Positions 1 through 8,124 of a stretch of 26,596 nucleotides of DNA are shown one piece after another (the stretch's first letter is position 1; every line of letters begins with the position of its first letter). The notes beneath the pieces are model-generated. The model made no database searches, was not told the DNA's origin, and saw nothing but the letters and a program-made list of their open reading frames with translations. Position numbers and translations under genes: made by a program. Source of the DNA: an uncultured Clostridia bacterium (GTDB lineage Bacteria; Bacillota; Clostridia; Christensenellales; Borkfalkiaceae); assembly GCA_959605945.1 (NCBI GenBank), contig CAUHGY010000021.1, forward strand, positions 1 through 26,596, read 5' to 3'.

Positions 1-44
1 AATACTTGGCCGGCAACAGCCCGGGAAAATAGGTAGTCGCTGCA
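1..44 (+). rRNA. rrf: 5S ribosomal RNA, 3' end (partial)
   Basis: The first bases read like the 3' quarter of a clostridial 5S rRNA: a GGCCGGCAACAGCCCGGGAA helix region, then AATAGGTAG, then the terminal-stem strand GTCGCTGC. The 5' part lies outside the window. A strong terminator follows within 10 bases, as expected at the end of an rRNA operon. The exact 3' end is inferred from the end of the terminal-stem strand at about 43-44. Confidence 0.8.
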
Positions 45-51
45 TCCAATG

Positions 52-83
52 AAAAGGATCGTTCAAAAGAACGGTCCTTTTTT
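52..83 (+). terminator. Rho-independent terminator of the rRNA operon
   Basis: The left arm AAAGGATCGTTC (53-64) pairs with GAACGGTCCTTT (69-80) around an AAAA loop, with one T-G wobble. A run of six T covers 78-83. It lies directly after the 5S end. Confidence 0.9.
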
Positions 84-1019
84 CGTTGAGCGGTTTTAAT
101 AGCGATGTTCTTTTATTAAACAGACGTATGCTTATTAAAAAAACATCGATTTTTAAAATTTCCGGCCTCTGCGGCTTTATATAATTCGAAATACACTTAA
201 AAACTCGACAACGGGCAGTTTAACGAAATATAAATTAACGTTATGGCGGGCGTTTTAAGGTAAATAAAGCGGTTATTGTCTGCCGAAGCGATAAGTGAAA
301 ATAAATATAGTGATTTTATTTGCTGAATTTAGTAACGCGAGAGATGCGCGACGTGAAAAGCGTTGCCGAAGAAAATGAAGCGTTTGCAAACCTTGGTTAT
401 AAATTGCACAACGATCATTCGGCAGAATTTAAGGAGGATTTCGTCGGCATATTGACAGAAAAAACCTCTTAGGGTTGAATATCTTTGCATGTTCTATTCG
501 CACCGCTGTTCATCGCCGTTTAACATCGAGCTGTTCGCCGACTGTACAGATAAACACAATTCGTTCGGCTAAACGGCAGCCGCCCGGTGCGGGAACGGAT
601 TATTTTTACGAAGGTGCTTTTCCGAATATGGCGTATGCGGCCGCGCGGCGGAACGGACGTGCAAAGACGAACCGGGGCTGAAACAGGTCCCAAGGTTTTA
701 GCTGTTTGCCGAAGAGAGCGGCAATGCAGAAGGACGCTGATTTACTTAAAAACCGCTGAAAAAGCGTCAAGCGTGAACGGCAGAACGCGGCTGTGCCGGA
801 TTTGCGGGAAACCGTGAAATCGGCAACCCGGACGGCAGACGGGTTTTAATATGCAGGCAGATTTTCATGAGACTGACAGATTTATATGCTTTAGAAAAAC
901 TTCTGTGAGCAATAGCATTAATTTGCGTGCAGCGGGCATCGTTTTAAAAGGAACATTAAAATATTTTGAAATACGAACGCTTTATAAAAGTTTTATCAGA
1001 ATATCGCCGCGGGAAGTTC
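84..1019. other. Gene-poor region downstream of the rRNA operon
   Basis: No convincing gene is seen on either strand. Short open frames at 475-681, 587-817 and 851-1042 lack ribosome sites, overlap each other and show no recognisable motif. One coherent-looking peptide scrap is listed separately at 320-472. The stretch looks like decayed coding DNA, a common state next to rRNA operons. Confidence 0.5.
320..472 (+). pseudogene. Possible gene remnant, unrecognised, C-terminal-like fragment
   Basis: After an in-frame TGA at 311-313 the frame stays open for 50 codons to a TAG at 470-472. It has no ATG near its beginning and no ribosome site. The peptide is charged and protein-like (for example VAEENEAFANLGYK and AEFKEDFVGIL), unlike the arginine-rich shadow frames nearby. 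It may be the tail of a gene whose upstream part has been lost. I do not recognise the family, and chance cannot be excluded. Confidence 0.25.
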
Positions 1020-1048
1020 TTGCAAGGAATGTCTTTTTATGATACAAT
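1020..1048 (+). promoter_or_regulatory. Sigma-A promoter of mazG
   Basis: The -35 box TTGCAA (1020-1025) and -10 box TACAAT (1043-1048) are separated by 17 nt. Each differs from consensus at one position. It lies 86 nt before the mazG start codon. Confidence 0.75.
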
Positions 1049-1134
1049 AAAAAAAATCGGCGTCGCGCTGACATAAAAAGCGCGCGGCCCGTGTATATAA
1101 AGCAAACGCTGCATTTTGCGGCGGGGGAGATACC

Positions 1135-1557
1135 ATGAGAGTCATAAACGGAAAAACTTATGAAGAAAAAGCAAAACATAACATGGATGAACTTCTTGAA
1201 ATAATAAAAGTTCTGCGCAGTCCCGACGGCTGCGAGTGGGATAAGGCTCAAACGCACGAATCGTTGAAAAAATGCCTGGAAAACGAAACAAAGGAAGTTT
1301 TTGCCGCCATAGACAACAAGGACAGCGCTAATTTATGCGAAGAACTTGGCGACGTGCTTCTTCAGGTGCTTATGAACAGTCTGATAGCCGAAGAAAACGG
1401 GGAATTTACTTTTGCAGATGTAGTTCAGACGCTTGCGGATAAACTCATACGCCGCCATCCGCACGTATTCGGGGATTGGGAAAGACCGAAAACCCCCGAA
1501 GAAAGCCTTGTGATGTGGCGCAAAGTTAAAGAGATAGAAAAAACGGGAAAAAAGTGA
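1135..1557 (+). CDS. mazG: MazG family nucleotide pyrophosphohydrolase
   Basis: This enzyme hydrolyses (d)NTPs to monophosphates and pyrophosphate in the cytoplasm, cleaning the nucleotide pool. At 140 aa it is a single-domain form; E. coli MazG has two such domains. The metal-binding signature is present as E51xxE54 followed by E70xxD73. The flanking motifs CEWDKAQTHESL (33-44) and KLIRRHPHVFGD (103-114) are diagnostic of the family. The residue before E51 is Asn where many homologues have Glu, but this position is outside the ExxE/ExxD core. The ATG is preceded by GGGGGAG at 8-nt spacing, and the gene has its own promoter. It stands alone between two decayed regions. Confidence 0.93.
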   Translation: MRVINGKTYEEKAKHNMDELLEIIKVLRSPDGCEWDKAQTHESLKKCLENETKEVFAAIDNKDSANLCEELGDVLLQVLMNSLIAEENGEFTFADVVQTLADKLIRRHPHVFGDWERPKTPEESLVMWRKVKEIEKTGKK

Positions 1558-1584
1558 GTTTTTTATCCGATTATTATATTGTTG

Positions 1585-1618
1585 TTCCCGACCGTTTTCG
1601 GGAAAAATGATTTTTCTT
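1585..1618 (+). terminator. Possible terminator after mazG
   Basis: TTCCCGA (1585-1591) pairs with TCGGGAA (1598-1604) over a 6-nt loop. The T-rich tract TTTTTCTTT begins only after AAATGA, so the tail is not ideal. Confidence 0.4.
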
Positions 1619-1692
1619 TGCTATTAGTTATGCGAAAAGCAGTCGGTAAAGGATGTTTTTTTAAAAAATAAGTTAACGGGGAATTGTCGTAG

Positions 1693-1803
1693 CCGTCTCA
1701 ACTTTTAATTACAGGCAACGGTTTTGATTTGCATTGCGGGCTTAAATCTTCTTATAAGGATTTTTTTGCAGTGAAATTCTTGATACCGCCGCATTATATA
1801 TAG
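1693..1803 (+). pseudogene. AbiH-type phage-defence gene, N-terminal remnant
   Basis: The frame reads LLITGNGFDLHCGL followed by KSSYKDFF, which matches the very characteristic start of AbiH family (PF14253) abortive-infection proteins, where an (I/L)GNGFDLxxGLxTxYxDF motif opens the protein. It ends at TAG 1801-1803 after 36 codons, while intact AbiH proteins are several hundred residues long. There is no start codon (in-frame TAG at 1690-1692) and no ribosome site. The following ~200 bases have short disconnected frames. I conclude this is the scrap of a lost defence gene. The family call rests on motif memory only. Confidence 0.6.
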
Positions 1804-2015
1804 GGACAAAGCAGATGAAAACAGACTGTGACGGCTTTCGGGAAAGTTTGCCGCTTGGGTATTATATAGCAAAAAACGTTTATGTTTCAGACGGTTATTT
1901 AAAAACAGTGCGATTTTGAAACAATAAATAAATTCTACCGACTGTTCGTTAAAAACAAAAGACGATATTAAAACAAGCGCGCAGGCGGCTGCAAAAAATT
2001 AGTTTGTTCATTTTT
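1804..2015. other. Non-coding stretch, probably further AbiH gene decay
   Basis: Only short frames are present in this stretch, for example a 31-codon coherent-looking frame around 1827-1918 and another near 1925-1970. None has a start or ribosome site. These may be scrambled pieces of the same lost gene. Confidence 0.3.
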
Positions 2016-2044
2016 TTGACAAACGGGTGAAATTTTGGTAAAAT
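2016..2044 (+). promoter_or_regulatory. Sigma-A promoter of the acyltransferase-symporter-phosphatase unit
   Basis: A perfect -35 box TTGACA (2016-2021) and the -10 box TAAAAT (2039-2044) are separated by 17 nt. Transcription would begin near 2051, giving a ~90-nt leader. Confidence 0.85.
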
Positions 2045-2091
2045 ACAAACAGGGAAATTGCAAAAGAGAATGTGTTGTTCTGTGAAAGTGT

Positions 2092-2114
2092 GGGCGGGTT
2101 ATTTTTACCCGCCC
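2092..2114 (+). promoter_or_regulatory. Leader hairpin upstream of the acyltransferase
   Basis: GGGCGGGT (2092-2099) pairs perfectly with ACCCGCCC (2107-2114) around a 7-nt loop rich in T. No T-run follows, so it is not a terminator. It sits 13 nt upstream of the ribosome site and could stabilise the mRNA or modulate initiation. Function is inferred only. Confidence 0.45.
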
Positions 2115-2139
2115 ATTATGCTGAAAGAAAGGAGCGCGT

Positions 2140-3318
2140 TTGAAAAATAAAAAGAAGACCTGGGTAAAGAACAGGCATCGCCGCGTGTATGCGTTTTTGC
2201 GTTTCGCTATGCGCGGCGGCTGTAAATTAAAATACGGCTACAAGGCAAAACCCGCGGGCTTGCCTGCGGGCCCGTATCTGATACTTTCAAACCATCAGAC
2301 GACCATGGATCCTTTTCTGCTTTCTCTGTCGTTCAAGTTTCAGATTTATTTTTTCGCATCGGACGATATATTCAATCTGAAAGTGTCGCCGCTGATACGG
2401 TATCTTGTCGCGCCGATACCGAAAAGCAAGTCGCTTGCCGACCTGAACGCGGTTATGTCTGCATTCCGCGTGCTGAAAGAAGGCGGCGCCGTGTGCATAT
2501 TCCCCGAAGGCAACCGCACTATCTCGGGCAAACAGTGGGAGATGTCCGACGCGGTCGCCAAACTTGCAAAAGCCGTAAAAGTGCCGCTGGTGCTTTATAA
2601 TCTGAGCGGCGGATACGGAACAGACCCGCGCTGGGGGCACGGAATAAGAAAAGGCAAATTTTGCGGCGGCGTAAAGAGAATAATTCAGCCTGAAGAACTT
2701 GAAAAAATGTCTGTCGAAGAAATCTTCGCGATTATCAAAAAGGAACTCGACGTGGACGACACTCTTTCGGGAATAAAATTCAAAAGCCGCAGAAAAGCCG
2801 AATATATCGAGCGGGCGCTTTATATGTGCCCCGTATGCGGCGCCGTTTCTTCCATACGATCGAAGAAAAGCGCGTTCCGATGCGAAAAATGCGGGTATAA
2901 CGCCGAATATACCGAAGACCTTAAAATTTCCCCGACCGCGGGAGAGCAGGAGTTTTACAGGATATACGAATGGTTTGAATGGGAAAGAAAAGAAATCGCG
3001 GAGCGCGTCGGGAACGGAGAAAAAATACAAGATGACGGCGTTCTGTTCCGCGAAAGCATAAAATTCAAACGCAAGAAAAAACTGCTGGGCGGAACGGCGG
3101 CAATTTCCATCGATAAAAACGCGTTGACCGTTACAGGCAAAACGGGTACGGACGTGTTTCCTTTGATAGAGATAACAGCCCTTACGATGGTCGGTAAAAA
3201 GAAATTCAATTTTTACCATAACGGAAGAATATTGCAGATTAAGGGCGATAAGCGGTTTTGCGCGATTAAATACGTACATATTTTCGACGGACTGCGCAAA
3301 GCGGCAGCAGATAATTAA
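2140..3318 (+). CDS. PlsC-like 1-acyl-glycerol-3-phosphate acyltransferase with C-terminal zinc ribbon
   Basis: This is probably a membrane-associated acyltransferase that transfers an acyl chain to a lysophospholipid or similar acceptor. The catalytic motif HX4D is seen as NHQTTMD (H52, D57) and the glycerophosphate-binding motif as FPEGNRT (121-127). At 392 aa it is much longer than usual PlsC proteins (about 200-250 aa). The extension carries a four-cysteine zinc ribbon (CPVC at 230-233, CEKC at 248-251) and a C-terminal beta-rich domain. The start codon is TTG, set by AAAGGAG five bases upstream; no ATG fits. The symporter gene follows after 17 nt. The exact acceptor is unknown, so no plsC symbol is given. 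Confidence 0.85.
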   Translation: MKNKKKTWVKNRHRRVYAFLRFAMRGGCKLKYGYKAKPAGLPAGPYLILSNHQTTMDPFLLSLSFKFQIYFFASDDIFNLKVSPLIRYLVAPIPKSKSLADLNAVMSAFRVLKEGGAVCIFPEGNRTISGKQWEMSDAVAKLAKAVKVPLVLYNLSGGYGTDPRWGHGIRKGKFCGGVKRIIQPEELEKMSVEEIFAIIKKELDVDDTLSGIKFKSRRKAEYIERALYMCPVCGAVSSIRSKKSAFRCEKCGYNAEYTEDLKISPTAGEQEFYRIYEWFEWERKEIAERVGNGEKIQDDGVLFRESIKFKRKKKLLGGTAAISIDKNALTVTGKTGTDVFPLIEITALTMVGKKKFNFYHNGRILQIKGDKRFCAIKYVHIFDGLRKAAADN

Positions 3319-3335
3319 AAAGCGAGGTGATGTGA

Positions 3336-4862
3336 ATGAGTTTTTCGGAATTCAGTGTGTGGACCTTTATAATGACTCTGGCGCTGTTGCTTTTCAGCAT
3401 GCTTCTGGCAAGCGTATTGAAGCATTTAATACCCGTTCTGAGAAAGTCTTTGATACCCGTATCGGTATTGGGCGGGATAATTTTGCTGATAGCTTCCACA
3501 GTAACGTATTACGCCGCGGGGGAATACCTGTTCAATCTGCCGATTTTCGGCGGCAACGGCGAAGGGGCGTACAGCGGCATGGAAGTTCTCGAGATGATAA
3601 CTTATCATTGCCTCGGCATAGGTTTTATAGCCACGGGCATGCGGTCGTCGAAGAAAAAGTTCACCAAGCAGCGCGCGGGCGAGATCTTCGACTCGGGCGT
3701 GACCACCGTGAACGGCTATCTGATACAGGCGTTTCTGGGCCTCATAATCACTATTCTCGCCGTGTGCGTCTTTAACGTCGACGGGCTGATTGCCGCAAGC
3801 GGAATACTTCTCGCGTTCGGGTTCGGCCAGGGCACGGGGCAGGCGCTGAACTACGGTAAGATATACGAAAACGAGTACGGTTTCGTAGGCGGCGGCAATT
3901 TCGGGCTGACGATAGCGGCTTTAGGATTTTTAGTCGCCTGCATAGTGGGCGTGATATATATCAACATCAAGCGCAAGAAAGGCGAAATAAAGATAGACTA
4001 TTCCAAAAAGCACAGCGAACTTTCCGATTACGAGGACGAAAACGAGATACCCGTGGTATCTTCGATGGATAAGTTCACCGTGCAGATAGCGATAGTGCTG
4101 GCGGTCTACGCCGCTTCTTACGGGCTGATGTTGGGGTTCTCCGCTCTGCTGCCCGACCTTGCGGACACGCTTTTCGGCTTTAATTTCTTCATAGGGGTGC
4201 TGCTCACTCTGCCCGTGAAAGCCGTGCTTAACAAACTTTACGAGAAAAAGATTGTCAAAAAACAGGTTGTGAATAACTTTATGATGGATAGAATTGGCGG
4301 CTTTGCTTTCGACTTGATGATAGTAGCGGGCGTCGCGGCGATACAGATTCCGTTGCTTGCGTCCTATTGGGCGGTGCTGCTTATTCTGGCGGCGGCGGGA
4401 ACGGTGTCTACGCTCGTATATGTCAACATTGTGTGCAAAAAAATTTTTCCGTCATACCGCCACGAACAGTTTCTCGCTTTTTTCGGTATGTTGACGGGAA
4501 CTGCCAGCACGGGGATGATTCTTCTCCGCGAGATAGACGGGTCATACCGCTCGCCGGCAAGCGAAAACCTGGTATATCAGACAGTTCCCGCGATGGCATT
4601 CGGGTTTCCGTTGATGTTTCTCGCGCCGTACGCGGCGGAAAGTAACCTTGCCGCCATTATAACGTGCATAATAGTCGGCGTTTCTTTCGCGGCGCTCAAT
4701 ATAGTGCTGTTCAGGCGCAATATTTTCCGCAAAAAATACGCGGCGGTCACGGGCGCGCAGGAGAGCGTCGGTACCGTGAAAAACGACGAAAGCGTTAAAA
4801 TCGAAAATCCGAGCGGAGGCGATAGCGGAAGTACCGACGGCGGAACGGAAGACGGTAAATAA
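3336..4862 (+). CDS. GltS-like sodium:glutamate (ESS family) symporter
   Basis: This is a 508-aa integral membrane protein with about ten hydrophobic segments, resembling the ESS family that imports glutamate with Na+. Two pseudo-symmetric glycine-rich re-entrant motifs support this: GFGQGTGQALNYG (from ~162) and FFGMLTGTASTGMILL in the second half. The first replaces the HGTAAA type of motif of classical GltS, so the substrate may differ. A hydrophilic loop (~212-245) divides the halves, and the C-terminal 40 residues are a low-complexity Gly/Ser/Asp tail. GAGGTGAT precedes the ATG. It is probably co-transcribed with the acyltransferase upstream. Confidence 0.8.
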   Translation: MSFSEFSVWTFIMTLALLLFSMLLASVLKHLIPVLRKSLIPVSVLGGIILLIASTVTYYAAGEYLFNLPIFGGNGEGAYSGMEVLEMITYHCLGIGFIATGMRSSKKKFTKQRAGEIFDSGVTTVNGYLIQAFLGLIITILAVCVFNVDGLIAASGILLAFGFGQGTGQALNYGKIYENEYGFVGGGNFGLTIAALGFLVACIVGVIYINIKRKKGEIKIDYSKKHSELSDYEDENEIPVVSSMDKFTVQIAIVLAVYAASYGLMLGFSALLPDLADTLFGFNFFIGVLLTLPVKAVLNKLYEKKIVKKQVVNNFMMDRIGGFAFDLMIVAGVAAIQIPLLASYWAVLLILAAAGTVSTLVYVNIVCKKIFPSYRHEQFLAFFGMLTGTASTGMILLREIDGSYRSPASENLVYQTVPAMAFGFPLMFLAPYAAESNLAAIITCIIVGVSFAALNIVLFRRNIFRKKYAAVTGAQESVGTVKNDESVKIENPSGGDSGSTDGGTEDGK

Positions 4863-4957
4863 AACGGACGCGTAAAAACGGAAAATCGGCCGCGCGTGAA
4901 TTAAAACGGACGGGCGGCTTGTAAAAGCAAACGGGGAAAAGCACGGCGGGAGAATTT

Positions 4958-5431
4958 ATGCAAAAAAGAATAATGTTTGTATGTTACGGAAATATCTGCA
5001 GAAGTCCGATGGCGGAGTTTCTCTTTAAGGATTACGTTAAAAAGAAAGGGCGCGAAAGAGATTTTTTCATCGCGTCGGCGGCGACGAGCGGCGAAGAACT
5101 CGGCCACGGGGTACACTGCGGAACGCGAAAAATTTTAGAGCGCATGAACATACCCTGCGGCGGCAAATACGCCGTGCGGCTTAAAAAACATGATTACGGC
5201 GAGTACGATTATTTTATCGGTATGGAAGAAGAAAACGTGCGCGATATGTTGCGCATTTTCGGCGGCGACCCCGACCGTAAAATATACAGGCTGCTTGATT
5301 TCTGCGCTTATCCCCGTGATATCGCCGACCCGTATTATTACGGCAATTTCGATAAGACGTATGCTGATATAGCGGAAGGCCTTGAATGTTTTTATAATTA
5401 CCTTTCGGGCGGCAAAAAAACAGTAACTTAA
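4958..5431 (+). CDS. Low molecular weight protein-tyrosine-phosphatase
   Basis: This cytoplasmic phosphatase removes phosphate from tyrosine; in bacteria such enzymes often control BY-kinases and surface polysaccharide export. The P-loop C(X)5R is near the N-terminus as CYGNICRS (C9, R15), and the general-acid Asp lies in a DPYYYG motif (D124, P125), the family layout. The length of 157 aa is normal. GGGAG lies just before the ATG. It follows the symporter after 95 nt with no visible promoter and is closed by a strong terminator, so it is probably the last gene of the unit. No partner kinase is in the window. Confidence 0.92.
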   Translation: MQKRIMFVCYGNICRSPMAEFLFKDYVKKKGRERDFFIASAATSGEELGHGVHCGTRKILERMNIPCGGKYAVRLKKHDYGEYDYFIGMEEENVRDMLRIFGGDPDRKIYRLLDFCAYPRDIADPYYYGNFDKTYADIAEGLECFYNYLSGGKKTVT

Positions 5432-5445
5432 ATTTATCGCATCGG

Positions 5446-5484
5446 AAAGTTCCGCACAGGTATTTAAGCGGAACTTTTTGTTTT
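5446..5484 (+). terminator. Rho-independent terminator after the phosphatase gene
   Basis: AAAGTTCCGC (5446-5455) pairs perfectly with GCGGAACTTT (5468-5477) over a 12-nt loop, followed by T-rich TTTGTTTT. Confidence 0.9.
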
Positions 5485-5615
5485 CAGCCCGCGTCCGAAC
5501 GGTAAATCGGCGACGTCAAACAGCGGTGAGAACGGCTATATTCCGTCCGCGCTGTTTTAAAAAACGGGGGAAAAGGACAATAAAAAAAATTTTAAAAAAA
5601 TTTTTCGAAAATGTA

Positions 5616-5644
5616 TTGACAAGCGTGAATTTAAATGCTATGCT
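5616..5644 (+). promoter_or_regulatory. Sigma-A promoter of the ABC exporter
   Basis: A perfect TTGACA (5616-5621), a 17-nt spacer and TATGCT (5639-5644). It stands 69 nt before the start codon, immediately upstream of a perfect inverted repeat. Confidence 0.85.
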
Positions 5645-5658
5645 TTTGGCACTCAATG

Positions 5659-5689
5659 AAGGCTTTAACTTGTAACAAGTTAAAGCCTT
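5659..5689. promoter_or_regulatory. Perfect 14-bp inverted repeat, putative operator or leader hairpin
   Basis: AAGGCTTTAACTTG (5659-5672) and CAAGTTAAAGCCTT (5676-5689) are exact inverse complements around TAA. It begins 15 nt after the -10 box, so it straddles or lies just after the transcription start. No T-run follows, which argues against a terminator. A repressor operator for drug-induced expression of the exporter, or a translation-controlling hairpin, fits. No regulator gene is adjacent. Confidence 0.6.
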
Positions 5690-5713
5690 TGCCGTGTCAA
5701 GGAGTGTGGAGTT

Positions 5714-7570
5714 ATGGAAAAAGACGCAAAAATCGTCAAGCGACGGCTAAGAAGCGACAATGCCATTCCCGATTACGACCATCTTTTCAACGAGGGAGTT
5801 GTTAAGAATAAAAACAAGCGCACCGGCTTTTTAGGCAAGCTGTTAAAGGTCAATTTCTGGAAAATCTTTTTCGTTTCGCTGCTTTACATTTTACAGGCGG
5901 CGCCCGTGTGGGCGATGCCTCTTATTACCGCGGATATTATAAACGTGGCGAACGCGGGTATGACCGATACTACGTGGCGGACCATTGCCATAGACAGCGC
6001 GATACTCGCCGTTCTTCTTTTGCAGAACGTGCCGACAACCGTTCTGCGCTCAAAGATTCTTTATAAACTGGCAAGAAACGCCAGTGCGGGCATCAAAAGT
6101 TCCGTCGTCAGAAAACTGCAAAGTTTGTCCATTACATACCATAAAGATATTCAGACGGGTAAAATTCAGTCCAAATTCTTAAAAGACACGGATTCTATCG
6201 AAGCATTGCTCGTCAACATAATGCAGTCGATAATACCGAATATACTGAGCGTCATAATATCCACCGTCATTGCCATATACAAGAGCGGGATAGTATCGCT
6301 GTTCTTCCTGCTGGTTATACCCGCAAACGTCGGGCTTACGTTCCTTTTCCACAAAAAAATAGGCAGAAGCAACCGCAATTACCGCCACGAGGTGGAATAT
6401 ATGAGCGCCAAACTCGCCAATATGCTTGAAATGATGTCGGTAACGAAATCTCACGGGCTGGAAGAAAACGAGATCGTAGCGTTCAGAACCAATATCCGGC
6501 GGCTGGTGCGTTCGGGGCTTACGCTTGACGGCACCAACGCTCATTTCGGCGCATGGACGTGGGTAATAAACAACCTGTTGAGCATAGTCTGTCTGATATT
6601 CTGTGCGGTGCTGGCGCTGCTCGGCAAGATTCCGCTCGGCGACATAGTGCTTTATCAGTCGCTGTTCGGGCAGATAAGCGCCTACGTGTCGGGGCTTATC
6701 AACATCGTGCCGCAGATAGGAACCGGAATGGAAGCAATATCTTCGATTTCGGAAATAATGAATTCCAACGACGTGGAAGTAAATCTCGGCAAAGGCGCCG
6801 TTCCCGTCATCGAAGGCAACGTAGAATTCAGAGACGTATCGTATAAATATCCCGACAGCGATCAATACGTCATTAAGGATTTCAGTCTCAAGGTCGCGAA
6901 GGGAGAGTGCATTGCCGTTGTCGGAGCGTCGGGGTCGGGCAAGTCGACCATCATGAACCTGATCATCGGTTTTCTTATTCCGAACAAGGGTGAACTGCTC
7001 ATCGACGGCAGACCGCTGACGGAATTCAATTTAAGCGAGTATCGGCACAACATATCGGTTGTGCCGCAGAACAGCATTCTGTTTGCGGGAACCATACGCG
7101 AAAACATCACCTACGGGCTGTCGCAGTACAGCGAAGAAGATTTGCAGCGCGTGGTCGAAATGGCGAATATCAAAGAATTTCTCGCCGATATGCCCGACGG
7201 CATAGATACCAACATCGGCGAGCACGGCGGCAAGCTTTCGGGCGGGCAGAAACAGCGCATCACCATTGCGCGTGCACTGATTCGAAACCCCAAAATTCTC
7301 ATTCTCGACGAAGCGACCAGCGCGCTCGACAATATAAGCGAATATCACGTGCAGAAGGCAATTGCTTCCAGCATCAAGGGAAGGACCACTTTTATTGTCG
7401 CCCACAGGCTGTCGACCATTCGCGACGCCGACAGAATTGTCGTTATGGATCAGGGCGTATGCGTGGAAACGGGCACTTACGAAGAACTTATGGCAAAGAA
7501 AGGCAAGTTCTATGAGCTGAAAAACCTGAACGACATGAACATGAAAGAAGCCGAGGAAAATCTGTCTTAA
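5714..7570 (+). CDS. ABC exporter half-transporter (membrane domain fused to ATPase)
   Basis: This is a 618-aa type IV ABC exporter that should work as a homodimer and pump a lipid, drug or peptide outward. The membrane domain (~45-345) has about six hydrophobic segments. The ATPase domain (~370-600) is complete: Walker A GASGSGKST (404-412), Q-loop Q452, signature LSGGQ (508-512), Walker B ILILDE (528-533) and switch H564. The ~45-residue charged N-terminal extension has no peptidase motif, so it is not a bacteriocin-processing transporter. AAGGAG stands 9 nt before the ATG. It is alone, with its own promoter and an inverted repeat in the leader. Substrate unknown. Confidence 0.93.
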   Translation: MEKDAKIVKRRLRSDNAIPDYDHLFNEGVVKNKNKRTGFLGKLLKVNFWKIFFVSLLYILQAAPVWAMPLITADIINVANAGMTDTTWRTIAIDSAILAVLLLQNVPTTVLRSKILYKLARNASAGIKSSVVRKLQSLSITYHKDIQTGKIQSKFLKDTDSIEALLVNIMQSIIPNILSVIISTVIAIYKSGIVSLFFLLVIPANVGLTFLFHKKIGRSNRNYRHEVEYMSAKLANMLEMMSVTKSHGLEENEIVAFRTNIRRLVRSGLTLDGTNAHFGAWTWVINNLLSIVCLIFCAVLALLGKIPLGDIVLYQSLFGQISAYVSGLINIVPQIGTGMEAISSISEIMNSNDVEVNLGKGAVPVIEGNVEFRDVSYKYPDSDQYVIKDFSLKVAKGECIAVVGASGSGKSTIMNLIIGFLIPNKGELLIDGRPLTEFNLSEYRHNISVVPQNSILFAGTIRENITYGLSQYSEEDLQRVVEMANIKEFLADMPDGIDTNIGEHGGKLSGGQKQRITIARALIRNPKILILDEATSALDNISEYHVQKAIASSIKGRTTFIVAHRLSTIRDADRIVVMDQGVCVETGTYEELMAKKGKFYELKNLNDMNMKEAEENLS

Positions 7571-8124
7571 AGGGTTTCAGGTCTGAATATCGGCTGTGTT
7601 TTCGCCGCGGATTATGGCGCGTTGGAGATAAAAGCTGCAAAGACGGTTAATTTCGCGCGCTGTATCTATAAAAAACCGCGAAAAGCGATAACCGAAATCA
7701 AATTTCGGACCGAAGCAAATTCCCGAGCAGAATTTTTACGGTTTTCTCGGCGGCATTATGGTTTCCGTGCGAAAAAACAAGCAAAACAATTAAATTTTTT
7801 TCTTTCCCGAGCCCGAGCGATTTTCGCTCGGGCTCGGGATATTTATTTCGCGCTCGAAACTTTATGTTTCGTTCGGCGGAAAGTTTTATCGATGAAAATT
7901 TCCCGCAGCTTAGAGGGGCCGGAGTAAAAATTTTCAGATAAAATTATCTTTCGTTTTGATAAGGTTTTTGCGCGCTGAGCGCGGTTTTACGGGAGTGGGC
8001 GCGCATTTCCGTGCGTGATAAAAACGTCGGGCGTCTGTTACTCCGCCGAAAATATATTGCGGGCAAAAGTGGTTTAATAAGCGCTAATTCGTTCTTTTAC
8101 GGTTTTTTTCGACGGCGTCCGTGG
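7571..8124. other. Gene-free stretch of about 0.55 kb
   Basis: No gene with a ribosome site or recognisable motif is seen on either strand. An open frame at 7622-7927 is basic, low in structure and runs through the hairpin at 7806-7838, so it is judged non-coding. The hairpin is the only distinct element. Confidence 0.5.
7806..7838 (+). terminator. Perfect 15-bp GC-rich hairpin, possible terminator
   Basis: CCCGAGCCCGAGCGA (7806-7820) pairs without mismatch with TCGCTCGGGCTCGGG (7824-7838) over a TTT loop. The trailing bases ATATTTATTT are T-rich but not a clean run. The T-run before the hairpin would be an A-run on the other strand, so only + strand termination is plausible. It lies 236 nt after the ABC exporter. 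Confidence 0.5.

Noticed and set aside
475..1042. Three short plus-strand open frames downstream of the 5S rRNA
   Set aside because: They overlap one another, lack ribosome sites and are Arg-rich and low in protein character.
2287..3279. Open frame of 330 codons on the minus strand
   Set aside because: Antisense shadow of the acyltransferase gene, rich in Phe/Arg, without a ribosome site or motif.
5478..5675. 65-codon open frame between the phosphatase and the ABC exporter
   Set aside because: It runs through the terminator tail, the promoter and the inverted repeat; no ribosome site.
7622..7927. 101-codon open frame after the ABC exporter
   Set aside because: Basic, low-complexity translation crossing the perfect hairpin; no ribosome site or recognisable motif.
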